From contig CAZRCZ010000007.1 of NCBI GenBank assembly GCA_964598765.1, forward strand, positions 62,001 through 126,000: a stretch of DNA of 64,000 bases, written 5' to 3'. Source of the DNA: CAZRCZ01 sp964598765. GTDB lineage: Bacteria > Sumerlaeota > Sumerlaeia > MVZB01 > JAJFLK01. Of this stretch, positions 23,528-32,815 are shown in pieces (position 1 is the first letter of the stretch; each line of letters starts with the position of its first letter). The notes beneath the pieces are model-generated. The model was not told the DNA's origin. It ran no database searches and saw only the letters and a list, made by a program, of their open reading frames with translations. A program made the translations under genes and the position numbers.

Positions 23528-25512
23528 CTAAAGCTCTCAAAAAGTTCGTCAATGAACATCCCACGGATGGAGAGCATTACAACGAGGAATTCGACTTGGA
23601 AAACAATACACGCAATCGATTTTCTGAGGGAAGTCTTCTACTGGCAGGCATAGCAAAGCCCTCACGTGGTGCCCAAGTGCGGTTCATTTTTTCTCTGTGT
23701 TCTCTGTGGCTAATCCTTTCAGCCTGTTCCCATTTCGGTTTTCGTCCCAAGGAATTGCTCCTCGCCGATCAGGGACGTTCCGACTACAAGATCGTCCTCG
23801 CCGACGACGCTTCACCTTCCACCAAATACGCCGCGACCGAACTCCAAAAATATCTCAAGGACATCGCCGGCGCGGAGTTGCCGATCGTTTCGGACAAATC
23901 GAAATTCGGCAAACGCGAAATTATCCTCGGCGACAATGCCCATTTGAACCGCCTCGGCGTCCCGATTGATTTCAAGAAACTCGGCAACGAGGGCTATGTT
24001 CTCCGAACTTCCGGCCAGCGTCTCGTCATCGCCGGAGGAGCGTTGCGCGGAAACCTTTACGGCGTCTACGGATTGCTGGAGGACCATCTCGGTTGCCGGT
24101 GGTTCACTCCTTCGGTCAGCCGGATACCCCGACAAACCCGATTGGCGCTCGGTCCGCTCGATGAAACGCAAATCCCCCGGCTCGAATACCGCGAGCCTTA
24201 CGTCCGCGATTGCCTCGATGGCGATTGGTGCGCGCGGAATCGACTCAACGGAACCGCCGCGTCGCTCGGCGAAAAACACGGCGGCAAGACCGTCTATTTC
24301 GGCTTCGTCCACACATTCAACAGCCTGATTCCGCCGGAACAATACTATGACGCCCATCCGGAGTATTTTTCCGAGGTGAAAGGCCGGCGCCTCAAGGACA
24401 AATCGCAACTCTGTTGCACGAACGAAGAGGTGATCCGGCTCGTCACCGAGAAAATCCGCCAATGGATGCGCGAACATCCCGAAGCGCAAATTTTTTCCAT
24501 CTCGCAAAATGACTGGTTTAACTTTTGCCAATGCGCCAAGTGTAGCGCGCTCGCGGAAAGCGAAGGCTCGCAGATCGCGCCGGTGCTGGCGATGGTCAAT
24601 CGCGTCGCCGAGGCGGTGGAAAAGGAATTTCCCGACAAGGCGATTGACACGCTTGCTTACCAATGGACGCGCAAGCCGCCCCAAACGCTCCGGCCCCGAC
24701 CCAACGTGATTGTCCGCCTGTGCAGTATCGAATGTTGCTTCTCGCATCCCTTGGCAACGTGCGACAGCAAGGAAAACGCGGACTTTCGGCGCGACACGGA
24801 GGACTGGTCCAAAATCTGCAATCGGCTTTGGGTCTGGGATTACACGACCTCCTTCGCCGATTTCCTCGTTCCGTTCCCCAATCTGCGCGTTCTCAATGAC
24901 AACATCCGCTTTTACGCCGATCATCACGTCACCGGAATTTTCGAGGAAGACGATTACATCTCGCCCGACGGCGAGCTATCCGCGCTCGGCGGTTACATGA
25001 TGGCGAAGTTTCTCTGGAATCCCGATTACGACGAGAACAAGGCGATGAATGAATTTCTGGGGGGAGTTTACGGCGCGGCGGCAAGCCCGATTCGGCGATA
25101 CATTGACCTGATCCACGACAAGGTCGAAAAGGAAAACATTCACGTCCGCATCTGGGTTCACGCGGACGCGCCTTACCTCACCGACGATCTTCTGGCGCAG
25201 AGCGACAAACTCTGGAGCGAGGCCGAGACCGCCGTTGCCAACGATCCCGCGCGATTGGAGCAGGTCCAACTGGCGCGGATGAGCGTGGATTACGCGATCA
25301 TCGAGCGCGCGCGCCCCAAACCGAAAAAAGGGGAAGCCGCGAGCGACAAGCCGGTCTGGACCGAAATCGCGCCGACGCTTCCCCAGCGGATTAAGCGATT
25401 TATCTCGACCGCCGAGCGCGGCGGCGTGACCGCCCTGCGCGAAGGGGGACTTCCCTTCCCAGCCTATCGCGACCAACTCATGGCATGGCTTGCCGAAATG
25501 CAAAAGCCCTGA
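23488..25512 (+). CDS. DUF4838 family lipoprotein (glycoside-hydrolase-like), with an odd N-terminal extension
   Basis: The frame runs 674 codons from a GTG with a strong GGAGGAA site. Residues 1-63 look like the start of an unrelated small soluble protein. Residues 64-80 form a complete lipoprotein signal ending LILSAC, and an internal GTG at 23677 would start exactly there, so the mature exported protein may begin at 23677. After the Cys come an alpha-glucuronidase-like N-terminal domain (ATELQKYLKDIAGAELPIV, RGNLYGVYGLLEDHLGCRWF) and the DUF4838 core (ISQNDWFNFCQCAKC, EEDDYISPDGELSALGGYMM). It probably acts on complex glycans. The signal-peptide hydrophobic core (FSLCSLWLIL) is encoded by a copy of the repeat reading 'ctctgtgttctctgtggc'. 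Confidence 0.85.
   Translation: MENLQVQKGYALLTKALKKFVNEHPTDGEHYNEEFDLENNTRNRFSEGSLLLAGIAKPSRGAQVRFIFSLCSLWLILSACSHFGFRPKELLLADQGRSDYKIVLADDASPSTKYAATELQKYLKDIAGAELPIVSDKSKFGKREIILGDNAHLNRLGVPIDFKKLGNEGYVLRTSGQRLVIAGGALRGNLYGVYGLLEDHLGCRWFTPSVSRIPRQTRLALGPLDETQIPRLEYREPYVRDCLDGDWCARNRLNGTAASLGEKHGGKTVYFGFVHTFNSLIPPEQYYDAHPEYFSEVKGRRLKDKSQLCCTNEEVIRLVTEKIRQWMREHPEAQIFSISQNDWFNFCQCAKCSALAESEGSQIAPVLAMVNRVAEAVEKEFPDKAIDTLAYQWTRKPPQTLRPRPNVIVRLCSIECCFSHPLATCDSKENADFRRDTEDWSKICNRLWVWDYTTSFADFLVPFPNLRVLNDNIRFYADHHVTGIFEEDDYISPDGELSALGGYMMAKFLWNPDYDENKAMNEFLGGVYGAAASPIRRYIDLIHDKVEKENIHVRIWVHADAPYLTDDLLAQSDKLWSEAETAVANDPARLEQVQLARMSVDYAIIERARPKPKKGEAASDKPVWTEIAPTLPQRIKRFISTAERGGVTALREGGLPFPAYRDQLMAWLAEMQKP
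23688..23722. repeat. Repeat arm encoding a signal-peptide core
   Basis: A 'tctctgtgttctctgtggc' copy of the CACAGAGACACAGAG family lies in frame in the DUF4838 gene and encodes the hydrophobic part of its lipoprotein signal. Confidence 0.6.
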
Positions 25513-26432
25513 CGCTCACTTGCCGGATGCGCTTCAATGACGAGAACCTCATCCGAGCCGCGACCGTCAGGGAGCGCCCATCCGCGCGGCCTATTTGTCA
25601 GTGAAAATTCAGGGACCGGCTCGCGGGGATTTCATGTGGCACAGCCGCCCTCGGCTGTGTGCCGCGCAATTCTCCCTCGAATTTCCATGATCCATCCAAT
25701 CCGTGTTCATCCGTGTCCAAAAAATAAGAAAGGATTCTCACGCCGAGGCGCGGAGTCCGCGGAGAAGATTCACACATCCGCCGGTCATTTTGCATTCGGC
25801 GGTCTTTTCTTCCCCTTCATCCCTCATCCTTTCTTCAAGGTGGGAGGGACGCTCCACGCCGAGACATCTGGCGACTTCACCACAGAAAAGAGAATTACTT
25901 GCAGTCAGCGTCTCTCTTGGTCGGACGCCAACGGCGTCCCGCATCAAAGCCTAGGGTTGGCGCATCGCGACTACCCTAGGTTCGCAAGAAAAAGTTCGAT
26001 TACAACCTCAACGAGGTTGCGCATTGATCGCGCAAAATTCCGCAACCCCGGTTGGGGTTGCGGGAGAGCGCGAAAACCGTTGGCCCATGGTAGCCTCGCT
26101 CTGCTCGGCAACCATGGGCTTTGTTTCGGGACGCCGTTGGCGTCCGATCGAACCCCGCGCGCCAAAGACCGGATCGTTTCCGGAAGGGGCGGACCGAAGT
26201 GCGTCGAGCGATCACGAGCTTGAGGGTGCGCCTTGGGCGACTCGCGCAACGGCCGGGCCGATTTTGCCGAAATCCGTCTTTTTTGTTTCTCTCCGCGCCT
26301 GACCTCTTTCTTCAAATCGAATTACCACTGTAGCAAACGTCCCCCTTGCCCAAAGAGCCAAATGGCAACGACTCCTAAACCATTAAACGCTGGTAGTCAG
26401 CGTCCCCCTTGCTCCCCCTTGGTCTCTTGCGG
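25513..26432. repeat. 920 bp repeat-rich region without a supported gene
   Basis: No convincing reading frame is present. At 25552-25602 lies one half of the 'ccgagccgcgaccgtcaggg' element also found inside the gene at 53.9-55.5 kb. A 'cacagccgccctcggctgtg' palindrome lies at about 25637-25656. A 'gtgttcatccgtgtcc' repeat lies near 25703-25718. Later palindromes read 'ggacgccaacggcgtcc' (about 25922-25938), 'gcaaccccggttggggttgc' (about 26040-26060) and 'gggacgccgttggcgtccg' (about 26129-26147). An inverted 'aattaccactgtagcaaacg' motif lies at 26319-26345. The region looks like stacked remnants of several repeat families. Confidence 0.7.
26319..26345 (-). repeat. Inverted copy of a GGGGACGTTTACTACA-type repeat
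   Basis: Read on the minus strand, this 27 bp segment matches the plus-strand copy at 27453-27479 at nearly all positions, and resembles a weaker copy at 27096-27120. The copies flank the lipoprotein gene in opposite orientation. Confidence 0.6.
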
Positions 26433-27068
26433 TTAATGTCCTGTTTGGTCCCGCTTGGCCTCAACCAATGCCTCTAGTTCGTCTTTGTGTTTGATAATCG
26501 CAAGAGCCAAGTGATCGTAATAACGGCACTCCTTATCTGGGGATATCAACACACTCCAGCCCGGTAATACTTTCAATGGAATAGCGACAAATCCCATTAC
26601 CGTATAGCCAACCACTCTAGTATCGACTATTATCTTCCGACTTGGAAGTGCCGGGGATGACAGCGAGAAGCATTGTCCGTATACATCGGGAATAATCGAA
26701 GGTATGATACCACAAGACAAGATAAAAAATACTGGTATTGGATTAGGGTATACGTTTGGATATCCTGAACGGTACTCAACCTCTATTCGAGCAATAAAAT
26801 CGGCTGATGACTTGGCCTTATCGGCTACGCTTTGCGACAGAACAACTGATTTAAACAGATGAGTTTCATTTAAATCCTCGAATAAATTATTCGACTCTAC
26901 TGATGATATGTTTTGTTGAACCTCCACGGTCCAAGGCAAATGAGTCCCGCGCACGATCGCTTTATCGGATGCCGATAATGGCAACAGACGCTGGCTTGAT
27001 CCACAACCGCATGCGACCATCGCAACACACATGCTACATGCAATCCTAACGCTACGCGTCATTACCAT
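26433..27068 (-). CDS. Putative lipoprotein of unknown function
   Basis: The 211 residues begin with a lipoprotein signal (RIACSMCVAMVACGC). A globular domain follows with WTVEVQQNISSVESNNLFEDL, then ADFIARIEVEYRSGYPNVYPN and a hydrophobic, Pro-rich stretch (IPVFFILSCGIIPSIIP) that could be a membrane or beta-barrel-associated segment. The overall plan recalls DUF-type lipoproteins with a TRAP/CsgG-like alpha/beta fold, but I cannot name a family. Its DNA is clearly richer in A/T than the neighbouring genes, and it sits between inverted copies of a short repeat, which suggests acquisition by transfer. Confidence 0.75.
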   Translation of the reverse strand: MVMTRSVRIACSMCVAMVACGCGSSQRLLPLSASDKAIVRGTHLPWTVEVQQNISSVESNNLFEDLNETHLFKSVVLSQSVADKAKSSADFIARIEVEYRSGYPNVYPNPIPVFFILSCGIIPSIIPDVYGQCFSLSSPALPSRKIIVDTRVVGYTVMGFVAIPLKVLPGWSVLISPDKECRYYDHLALAIIKHKDELEALVEAKRDQTGH

Positions 27069-27749
27069 CTCCGCATAGGAACACGGGGACGCGAGGGATG
27101 TTTACTGCAAAGGTAATTCAATTTCGTGGATAAGGCGGCACCGCTCCTCTCCAAGTCCGAACTTACCTCGAAAATGTTCGTCCTTCCAGCAAATTGTTGA
27201 TAGCCGGACGCCGGTGGCGGGATCGCTTCAAGGTTGATGCGGAGCGTCGGAGCTTGTTCCTACTTTCGTCGCGGCGGCTTGCCGTCGCACTCGAACCGGT
27301 TTCACAAATGAAATGCGAGGGACAAGCACACGGACACACAGCCGAGGGCGGCTGTGCCACATGGATTCTCCGAGTGGTTCAGTTTTCGGAGAATTCCGTA
27401 ACCCCGTTAGTGGCTGTGCGACGATGGGGGACGATGGGTACGTTGAGACGATGGGGACGTTTACTACATTGGTAATTCATTTCCGGAGCAATTACGAACG
27501 CCGACGGTTCGTGGAAGAAGCTATTCCGCGCGGAGAGCCACAGGACCGATGACAAATGCGAAAAGGAATTGCTTTTATAGTAAATGCTCCCCTCTCCCCA
27601 ACGGCCCCCTCTTCCCTCTTGCCCCCCTACATTCGTCCAATCCGCGGTGAGTCCGTTCCTTCCGAACGAGGCGGGATGGACCGCCCGCGCATCTTGCGAC
27701 GAGGGCGGCTCATTCGACCTCTCCATGTCCGAAGGCGCGGTTGCCCTGG
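27069..27749. repeat. 680 bp intergenic region with repeat remnants
   Basis: I see no supported gene. The region contains a GTTTACTGCAAAGGTAATT-like copy at 27096-27120, an 'acagccgagggcggctgt' palindrome at about 27338-27356, several closely spaced 'acgatggg' units around 27420-27456, and a GGGGACGTTTACTACATTGG copy at 27453-27479. It lies between the convergent 3' end of the large propeller gene and the 5' end of the lipoprotein gene. Confidence 0.6.
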
Positions 27750-29972
27750 CTATTCAAGATACCGGTAGTAGCGTCCCATCCAATAGGGAAGCAACCAATA
27801 GACGCCATCGCTCTCCGTTCGCCCGTCGTCCCCTTCGACCGCGATCCATGGATTGCCGTCCCAGCGCAGGATGCCCCGTTCGCTGGGCGGGAGCAGGCGA
27901 TTGGTCTGAACGTGCTCAAACTCGGGGAGCCGCGTGAGTTGAACGTCCTCGCGGCGCGTGTTGTCCATCTTCCAGCGGATCAGATCCAACGGCGCATCAC
28001 GGAGGAAGAAAAGAGAATAATCCAAGTCCGGACCTTCCCGGCCCCCAAGCGAGGCATAGGTGAAATTGAAATAAGGACTCTTCTCTCCCTTGAAGACCGC
28101 GTGCCACTGTTCGAGGCTTTCGCGGTAGATCGCCAGCAGATCGCCGTCGTCCTCGGGCAACAGCAAGCCGGGAAAGGCCAGCGCCAGCAATTCGTCGTCA
28201 ATGTGCGTGCGAAGGGCCGGGTTCGTGGTTTTGGCGCGCCGCGCGTTCTCCGCGTAGCCTTCCTTGCGAGCCAGAAGAAGATATTGCTCCCGATACTTCG
28301 CCTCCCCCGTGACATGATGCGCGACTTTTAGGAAGGACAGGATTTCGGCGGAATTCACTCCGCGTTCAGTTCTCCAGTTCGGATCGCGGTTCAATCGCTC
28401 CGGCGACCAAACGCCCCAACGCGTCGGTTGGCCGTCCACGTCGCGCAGAACATAGCCGTTCCGAATGATGTGATCCATGATTCGCCCGACGTGTTCGGCA
28501 ACCTCGCGCCGATCGTTTTCGTCCGCGGCCAAGTCGTAAAACATGAGGTAGCCGTAAAAATGCCCCGTCGCCTCGTCACTGCTGGTGTCCCCTTTCCAAA
28601 GCCAGCGACGATCCGCCGAGCGATGCCAATGGGTCTCCACCCGTTTTTCGCGGGGATCGGCCACGCGGCGATTTCCCCATTCTTGGTCGCTGATTTTTTC
28701 GTTGGGATCGCTGACCTGTTTCCACGAACCGGGGACGACCGAGCGGGCGAAAAAACCGTCGGTTCCAGTGACGGTTTGCAGAAATTTCAACGCCTTGAAG
28801 GCAGAGCGGGCGTGGTCGCGCGCGTGTGGATCGCCGGTCGCCGCGTAGCGGAAGGATTCCATCGCCAGATACATCGCGGTGTATTGGCCGTCGTTGTCGT
28901 CGTCACGGGGCGTCCAGCTTGTCAAGTCTCCCGGTTTCTTCAACAAACATTTCTCGACTAATCCCGGAGGGCGGATGTGACGGGCGTAGCAGGCTTGGAG
29001 AAAACGGTCCGCCTTATCCTGAAGCGTCATGGGGAGGGGACGGATCACGCTTACTCCCTTTGCCGTCGCGATCCATGCCGCTCCTTGCGAATCGAACGCG
29101 ATGTCCCGAACGTCGTCGTCGAGCAACCAGCATCGTCCATGAAGCAGGGACCACTTCTGGCCGTCGCATCGAGCGACGCCCCGCGCCGTTCCGATCCACA
29201 TTTGACCGTCGGGGGCGAGAGCAAGGGCGCGAACTTCGGAGCAGGGAAGCCCGTCGGTCGGCGTAAGTTGTCCTTCGCGCCGCCCCTCGCGCAAGATTGT
29301 GATGCCCCCCATCCCTCCGGCCCAGATTTTCCCCTCGCGGTCCACGGCCAAAGCGTTCAGAACGGGCGTCAACAAATCTTGCTCGTCTTGAAGAAAACGA
29401 ACGCCCTCGCGCGATTGGCGATGGAGTCCAAGGCTCGTCGCAATCCACAAGCCGGAGGGGGCACCAATAATTCTGCGCGGTGAGCCGGGGAGGGATATTG
29501 ATTCGGGGCTGGCTTCTCCCTCTTTCTCCACGCGCCAAGCGCCGTCCGGTCCGACTGCGAGTATTCCCCCTCCCAAAATTGGACCGACGGCGCTGATCGG
29601 TTTCTCAATCCCCGCGATCTTCTCAAATCCATTTCCGTTCGTGGCGCGATACAGGCCGTTCCACGCGCCGATCCAAACTTCGCCTCTGGTGTCGCAAATC
29701 GCGGCGAAACCGGGACCCCGTTCCTTTCCTTTCATCATTTCCTTCCACTCGCTCTCGCCCGGACTCAAGGCGAAAATCCCCTCCTCCGTCGCGGCCCATG
29801 CCGCTCCCGTCCGATCCACGGCGACGGCTCGGACGTCATTGGCTTTGGGAGATGTTCCTAAGGGATGCGGTTCATGGACTTCCTGAGTGAATGACGCATC
29901 AGGCGCGCCGGACTGAAGAAGACGCGGAAAGAACCAAACGGCGGCCAGCACGAAAAGCGATCCTATTTTCAT
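27750..29972 (-). CDS. Exported two-component-type propeller / alpha-barrel-like protein
   Basis: The 740 residues carry a signal peptide (GSLFVLAAVWFFPRLLQSGA). About residues 30-330 form a Reg_prop-like beta-propeller: repeats such as VWIGAWNGLYRATNG, IWAGGMGGITILREG, MWIGTARGVARCDG and AWIATAKGVSVI. The remaining 400 residues are mainly helical, with NDGQYTAMYLAMESFRYAATG and HFYGYLMFYDLAADEND, a pattern seen in (alpha/alpha)6-barrel enzymes. There is no histidine kinase domain, so it is not a classical hybrid sensor. I chose Met at 29972 because the signal peptide starts there; the frame is open 37 codons upstream with an Arg/Lys-rich unlikely extension. Possible roles are glycan processing or sensing. 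Confidence 0.8.
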   Translation of the reverse strand: MKIGSLFVLAAVWFFPRLLQSGAPDASFTQEVHEPHPLGTSPKANDVRAVAVDRTGAAWAATEEGIFALSPGESEWKEMMKGKERGPGFAAICDTRGEVWIGAWNGLYRATNGNGFEKIAGIEKPISAVGPILGGGILAVGPDGAWRVEKEGEASPESISLPGSPRRIIGAPSGLWIATSLGLHRQSREGVRFLQDEQDLLTPVLNALAVDREGKIWAGGMGGITILREGRREGQLTPTDGLPCSEVRALALAPDGQMWIGTARGVARCDGQKWSLLHGRCWLLDDDVRDIAFDSQGAAWIATAKGVSVIRPLPMTLQDKADRFLQACYARHIRPPGLVEKCLLKKPGDLTSWTPRDDDNDGQYTAMYLAMESFRYAATGDPHARDHARSAFKALKFLQTVTGTDGFFARSVVPGSWKQVSDPNEKISDQEWGNRRVADPREKRVETHWHRSADRRWLWKGDTSSDEATGHFYGYLMFYDLAADENDRREVAEHVGRIMDHIIRNGYVLRDVDGQPTRWGVWSPERLNRDPNWRTERGVNSAEILSFLKVAHHVTGEAKYREQYLLLARKEGYAENARRAKTTNPALRTHIDDELLALAFPGLLLPEDDGDLLAIYRESLEQWHAVFKGEKSPYFNFTYASLGGREGPDLDYSLFFLRDAPLDLIRWKMDNTRREDVQLTRLPEFEHVQTNRLLPPSERGILRWDGNPWIAVEGDDGRTESDGVYWLLPYWMGRYYRYLE

Positions 29973-30089
29973 GTTCGGATTCTTCAGCCCCTTCTCTCTC
30001 TTCCCCTTCCGACGGGTTTGGACTACTCTTCTCCTTTGAATCGCCGGGCGCGAGAAAAATCGGAGATTAATGGAAGGAGTCACTTCAAC

Positions 30090-30584
30090 ATGTGGACCAT
30101 GGCGCTCCCTTGGTGGGAATTCATCATCCGGGCCGTAATCATCTACGTCTTTCTGGTCGTTTTACTGCGCATCTCGGGCAAGCGGCAGATCGGCCAGCTG
30201 GCTCCTTTTGATTTGGTTCTTCTGCTCGTCTTGAGCAACGCCGTCCAAAACTCGATGAACGGCGGCGACAATTCGGTCATCGGGGGCGTCATCAGCGCGA
30301 CGACGTTGATCGCGCTCAACTTCGGGCTTGGCTATCTCACCTACCGGAGCAAACGCTTGGAGACCTTGATCGAGGGGAAACCGTTAATTTTGATCCACAA
30401 CGGCAGGGTGGACGAGGATATCATGCGGAAAGAAAAGCTGACGCGGCATGAATTGAACGCGGCGCTTCGCGCGGCCGGATGCGCCGCCGCCACCGAAGTC
30501 CGGCTCGCGGTTCTTGAAAACAACGGGGAGATCACGGTTCACGCCAAGATGCGCGAATCGCCGGGGGCCGGTCCCTCAATTTGA
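30090..30584 (+). CDS. DUF421 (YetF-like) membrane protein
   Basis: The 164 residues have three N-terminal membrane helices (WEFIIRAVIIYVFLVVLLRI and two more) with the family motif LRISGKRQIGQLAPFDLVLLLVLSNAVQNSM. A small soluble domain follows, with GKPLILIHNGRVDEDIMRKEKLTRHELNAALR. The family is widespread and its biochemical role is unknown. The ATG at 30090 follows GGAAGGAG at about 12 nt and starts just before the first helix. The upstream in-frame extension is hydrophilic and not conserved-looking. Confidence 0.9.
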   Translation: MWTMALPWWEFIIRAVIIYVFLVVLLRISGKRQIGQLAPFDLVLLLVLSNAVQNSMNGGDNSVIGGVISATTLIALNFGLGYLTYRSKRLETLIEGKPLILIHNGRVDEDIMRKEKLTRHELNAALRAAGCAAATEVRLAVLENNGEITVHAKMRESPGAGPSI

Positions 30585-30593
30585 CTAAAAACA

Positions 30594-30669
30594 TGGTCGG
30601 GGTGGCGGGACTTGAACCCGCGACCTCTGCGTCCCGAACGCAGCGCGCTACCAACTGCGCCACACCCCG
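30594..30669 (-). tRNA. tRNA-Pro (anticodon CGG)
   Basis: The minus strand folds into a complete cloverleaf of 76 nt including an encoded CCA. The acceptor stem is CGGGGTG/CACCCCG with discriminator A. The D arm has GCGC stems around AGTTGGTA. The anticodon stem CTGCG/CGCAG carries the loop TTCGGGA. The T arm is GCGGG-TTCAAGT-CCCGC. The anticodon CGG reads CCG proline codons. Confidence 0.97.
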
Positions 30670-30741
30670 ATTGCGTTGGATTTCCGAAGCGGACGTTCGA
30701 TCATACCGATTTGGACGGGCGGTGTAAATTGGAAAGAATCC

Positions 30742-30785
30742 CGATTTTGAGATTTGCGACCCGAAGATTGAAATTTTAGACAACT
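30742..30785. repeat. A/T-rich 'gagatttgcgacccg' repeat remnant
   Basis: This short stretch in the MoeB upstream region has the same wording as the repeat inside the GT4 gene at 1917-2006 ('gattttgagatttgcga', 'gattgaaatttt'). Confidence 0.4.
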
Positions 30786-30853
30786 TCAAATGGCTCTTTC
30801 GCGGTTCATGGTGTATCATACGGCGGCGAACAACCCTGCGGTTGAGGTTAGAC

Positions 30854-31669
30854 ATGAGCGGCTTGAACGACCAACAAATCGAGCGCTATTCGCGCCACAT
30901 TCTCCTCTCCGAAGTCGGAGGCAAGGGACAACAGAAACTCCTGAACTCCTCCGTCCTTTGCATCGGCGCGGGGGGATTGGGGTCGCCGGTCGTGCTATAT
31001 CTCGCCGCCGCCGGAGTCGGACGGATCGGCCTGATTGACGCCGACGTCGTGGACGTTTCCAATCTCCAACGGCAAATCGCGCACTCGACCGCCGATCTGG
31101 GACGCCCGAAGGTTCAATCCGCCAAGGAGAGCGCCGAGGCGATCAATCCCGACGTGAAGGTCGAGGCGCATCAAATTCGCCTGACCAAGCAAAACGTGAT
31201 GGATTTGATCTCGCGTTACGACGCCGTGATTGACGGTTGCGACAATTTCCCGACCCGATTTTTGGTCAACGACGCCTGCTATTTTGCGAAGAAGCCCCTT
31301 TTTTCGGGCGCGGTCTTGCGATTCGACGGACAAGTTTCAACTTTTTTGACCAGTCCCGACGTGCCGTGTTATCGGTGTCTTTATCCGGAGCCGCCGCCGC
31401 CCGGATTGGTTCCCTCGTGTCAGGAAGCAGGCGTTCTCGGCGCGACGGTCGGCGCGATCGGTGTGATTCAGGCGACGGAATTTTTGAAATGGGTCTTGGG
31501 AGTCGGCGACCTGCTCGCTGGCCGGTTGTTGATCTACGACGCGCTGGCGATGGATTTCCGGTCGGTCAAACTCCGCAAAAATCCCGAATGTCCCCTCTGC
31601 GGCGATCACCCGACAATCAAGGAACTGATCGAATACGACGAGTCGTGCGATTTGCGTCGGCACAACTGA
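30854..31669 (+). CDS. MoeB/ThiF-family adenylyltransferase
   Basis: The 271-residue E1-like enzyme adenylates the C-terminal glycine of a ubiquitin-like sulfur carrier (MoaD or ThiS type). The nucleotide-binding motif is LCIGAGGLGSPVVLYLAAAG. The catalytic region includes GLIDADVVDVSNLQRQI and DGCDNFPTRFLVNDAC. The zinc site is two Cys pairs, CYRC and CPLC. RYSRHILLSEVG at the N-terminus is the family signature. There is no C-terminal rhodanese domain. No MoaD or ThiS gene is adjacent, so molybdopterin or thiamine pathway membership is open. The ATG at 30854 is preferred over an upstream TTG because the family begins there. Confidence 0.92.
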   Translation: MSGLNDQQIERYSRHILLSEVGGKGQQKLLNSSVLCIGAGGLGSPVVLYLAAAGVGRIGLIDADVVDVSNLQRQIAHSTADLGRPKVQSAKESAEAINPDVKVEAHQIRLTKQNVMDLISRYDAVIDGCDNFPTRFLVNDACYFAKKPLFSGAVLRFDGQVSTFLTSPDVPCYRCLYPEPPPPGLVPSCQEAGVLGATVGAIGVIQATEFLKWVLGVGDLLAGRLLIYDALAMDFRSVKLRKNPECPLCGDHPTIKELIEYDESCDLRRHN

Positions 31670-31671
31670 TC

Positions 31672-31708
31672 CGTGTAAATCCGTGTCTTTCCGTGTCCAA
31701 GAAAATAA
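31672..31708. repeat. 'Ccgtgtaaatccgtgtc' intergenic repeat
   Basis: A short repeat with three 'ccgtgt' units lies between the MoeB-like gene and the oxidoreductase gene. It resembles the copy near 25697-25718. Confidence 0.5.
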
Positions 31709-31753
31709 ACTCTGCCGGATCGGAAATTGAGGACAGAATCAGAGAGTCAACTT

Positions 31754-32815
31754 ATGAAGCAACTGAAGATCGGAATTATCGGCGCGGGGTTGATGGGGAA
31801 AACGCACGCGCGTGCGATCAGGGACATCGCGCGGCGGGGATTAATGCCCGTCGCGTTGGAGGGTATCGCCGGATTGGATCACGCGCAAGGCCGGGCATTG
31901 GCGCGGCGGTGCGGTTGCCGATATTTTGAAAACAGCGACGAGTTGATTTCCAATCCCGATATAGACGCGGTCGTTATCGCCACGCCGACCGCTTCGCATC
32001 TTCCGCTGGTCGAGAGTGCCGCCAAAGCGAAAAAGGCGATTTTTCTGGAAAAGCCGATCGGACGGAATCTGGCCGAGGCGGAAATAATTTCTGCGATCAT
32101 CCGCAAGGCGCAAATCCCGCATCAGATTGGATTGGTCCTGCGGTTCTCGCCGACCTACAACGCGCTCAGGCAACTGCTCGCCGATCCGCGCAACGGAAAA
32201 TTGATTTTCTGTCGCTTTCGGGACGATCAGCGGTTTCCCATAGGGGGAACGTATCAATCGCGCTGGCGCGGCGACGTGAAAAAGGCCGGAGGGGGCGCGT
32301 TGCTGGAGCACAGCATCCACGACGTTGACGTTTTGCAATGGTTCTTCGGCGAGGCGAAGCTGACCGACGCGATCATTTTGGATTCGAATTGGCGAGGGAT
32401 TGAAAAGCTCGCGGCGTTAAATCTCCGTCTGCCCGGAGGCGCGTCCGCGCAGTTGGCAAGCGTCTGGCATGAGAATCAGGCGCGCGAAAACGAGCGGCAT
32501 ATCGAGATTTTTTTCGAGCGACGTTTCTATCAGACCGACGGCAAGTTCACATCGCCGATTGTCGTCGAGGAAGGCAACGGACGCGGACGAAATATCACCA
32601 AGACCGAAATTGAGCAACGGTGGCGTAAAATGATCGGCTGGCGCGACGCGAAAAACGCTGACTTTCCCTCCACGATCGGTTATGAAATGTATGTTTTCTT
32701 GAAATCGGTCATGGGGAAGGCTATACCCAGCGCGGTGGGCGCGGAGGTCGGCCTCAAGGCCCACCGTTTGATCGAGAGCGCGTATCGCATGGGCAAAATG
32801 GGACGAAGGCAATGA
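31754..32815 (+). CDS. Gfo/Idh/MocA family oxidoreductase (cytoplasmic)
   Basis: The 353-residue NAD(P)-dependent oxidoreductase probably acts on a sugar or inositol. The Rossmann motif is IGIIGAGLMGKTHARAI. The family block VIATPTASHLPLVESAAKAK runs into IFLEKPIGRN with the conserved Lys. The substrate-side motif GGGALLEHSIHDVDVLQWFFG supplies the conserved Asp and His. There is no export signal, unlike the homolog at 18.6-20.0 kb. Its stop overlaps the start of the PIG-L deacetylase gene by 4 bp, so the two enzymes probably act on the same compound. Confidence 0.92.
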   Translation: MKQLKIGIIGAGLMGKTHARAIRDIARRGLMPVALEGIAGLDHAQGRALARRCGCRYFENSDELISNPDIDAVVIATPTASHLPLVESAAKAKKAIFLEKPIGRNLAEAEIISAIIRKAQIPHQIGLVLRFSPTYNALRQLLADPRNGKLIFCRFRDDQRFPIGGTYQSRWRGDVKKAGGGALLEHSIHDVDVLQWFFGEAKLTDAIILDSNWRGIEKLAALNLRLPGGASAQLASVWHENQARENERHIEIFFERRFYQTDGKFTSPIVVEEGNGRGRNITKTEIEQRWRKMIGWRDAKNADFPSTIGYEMYVFLKSVMGKAIPSAVGAEVGLKAHRLIESAYRMGKMGRRQ

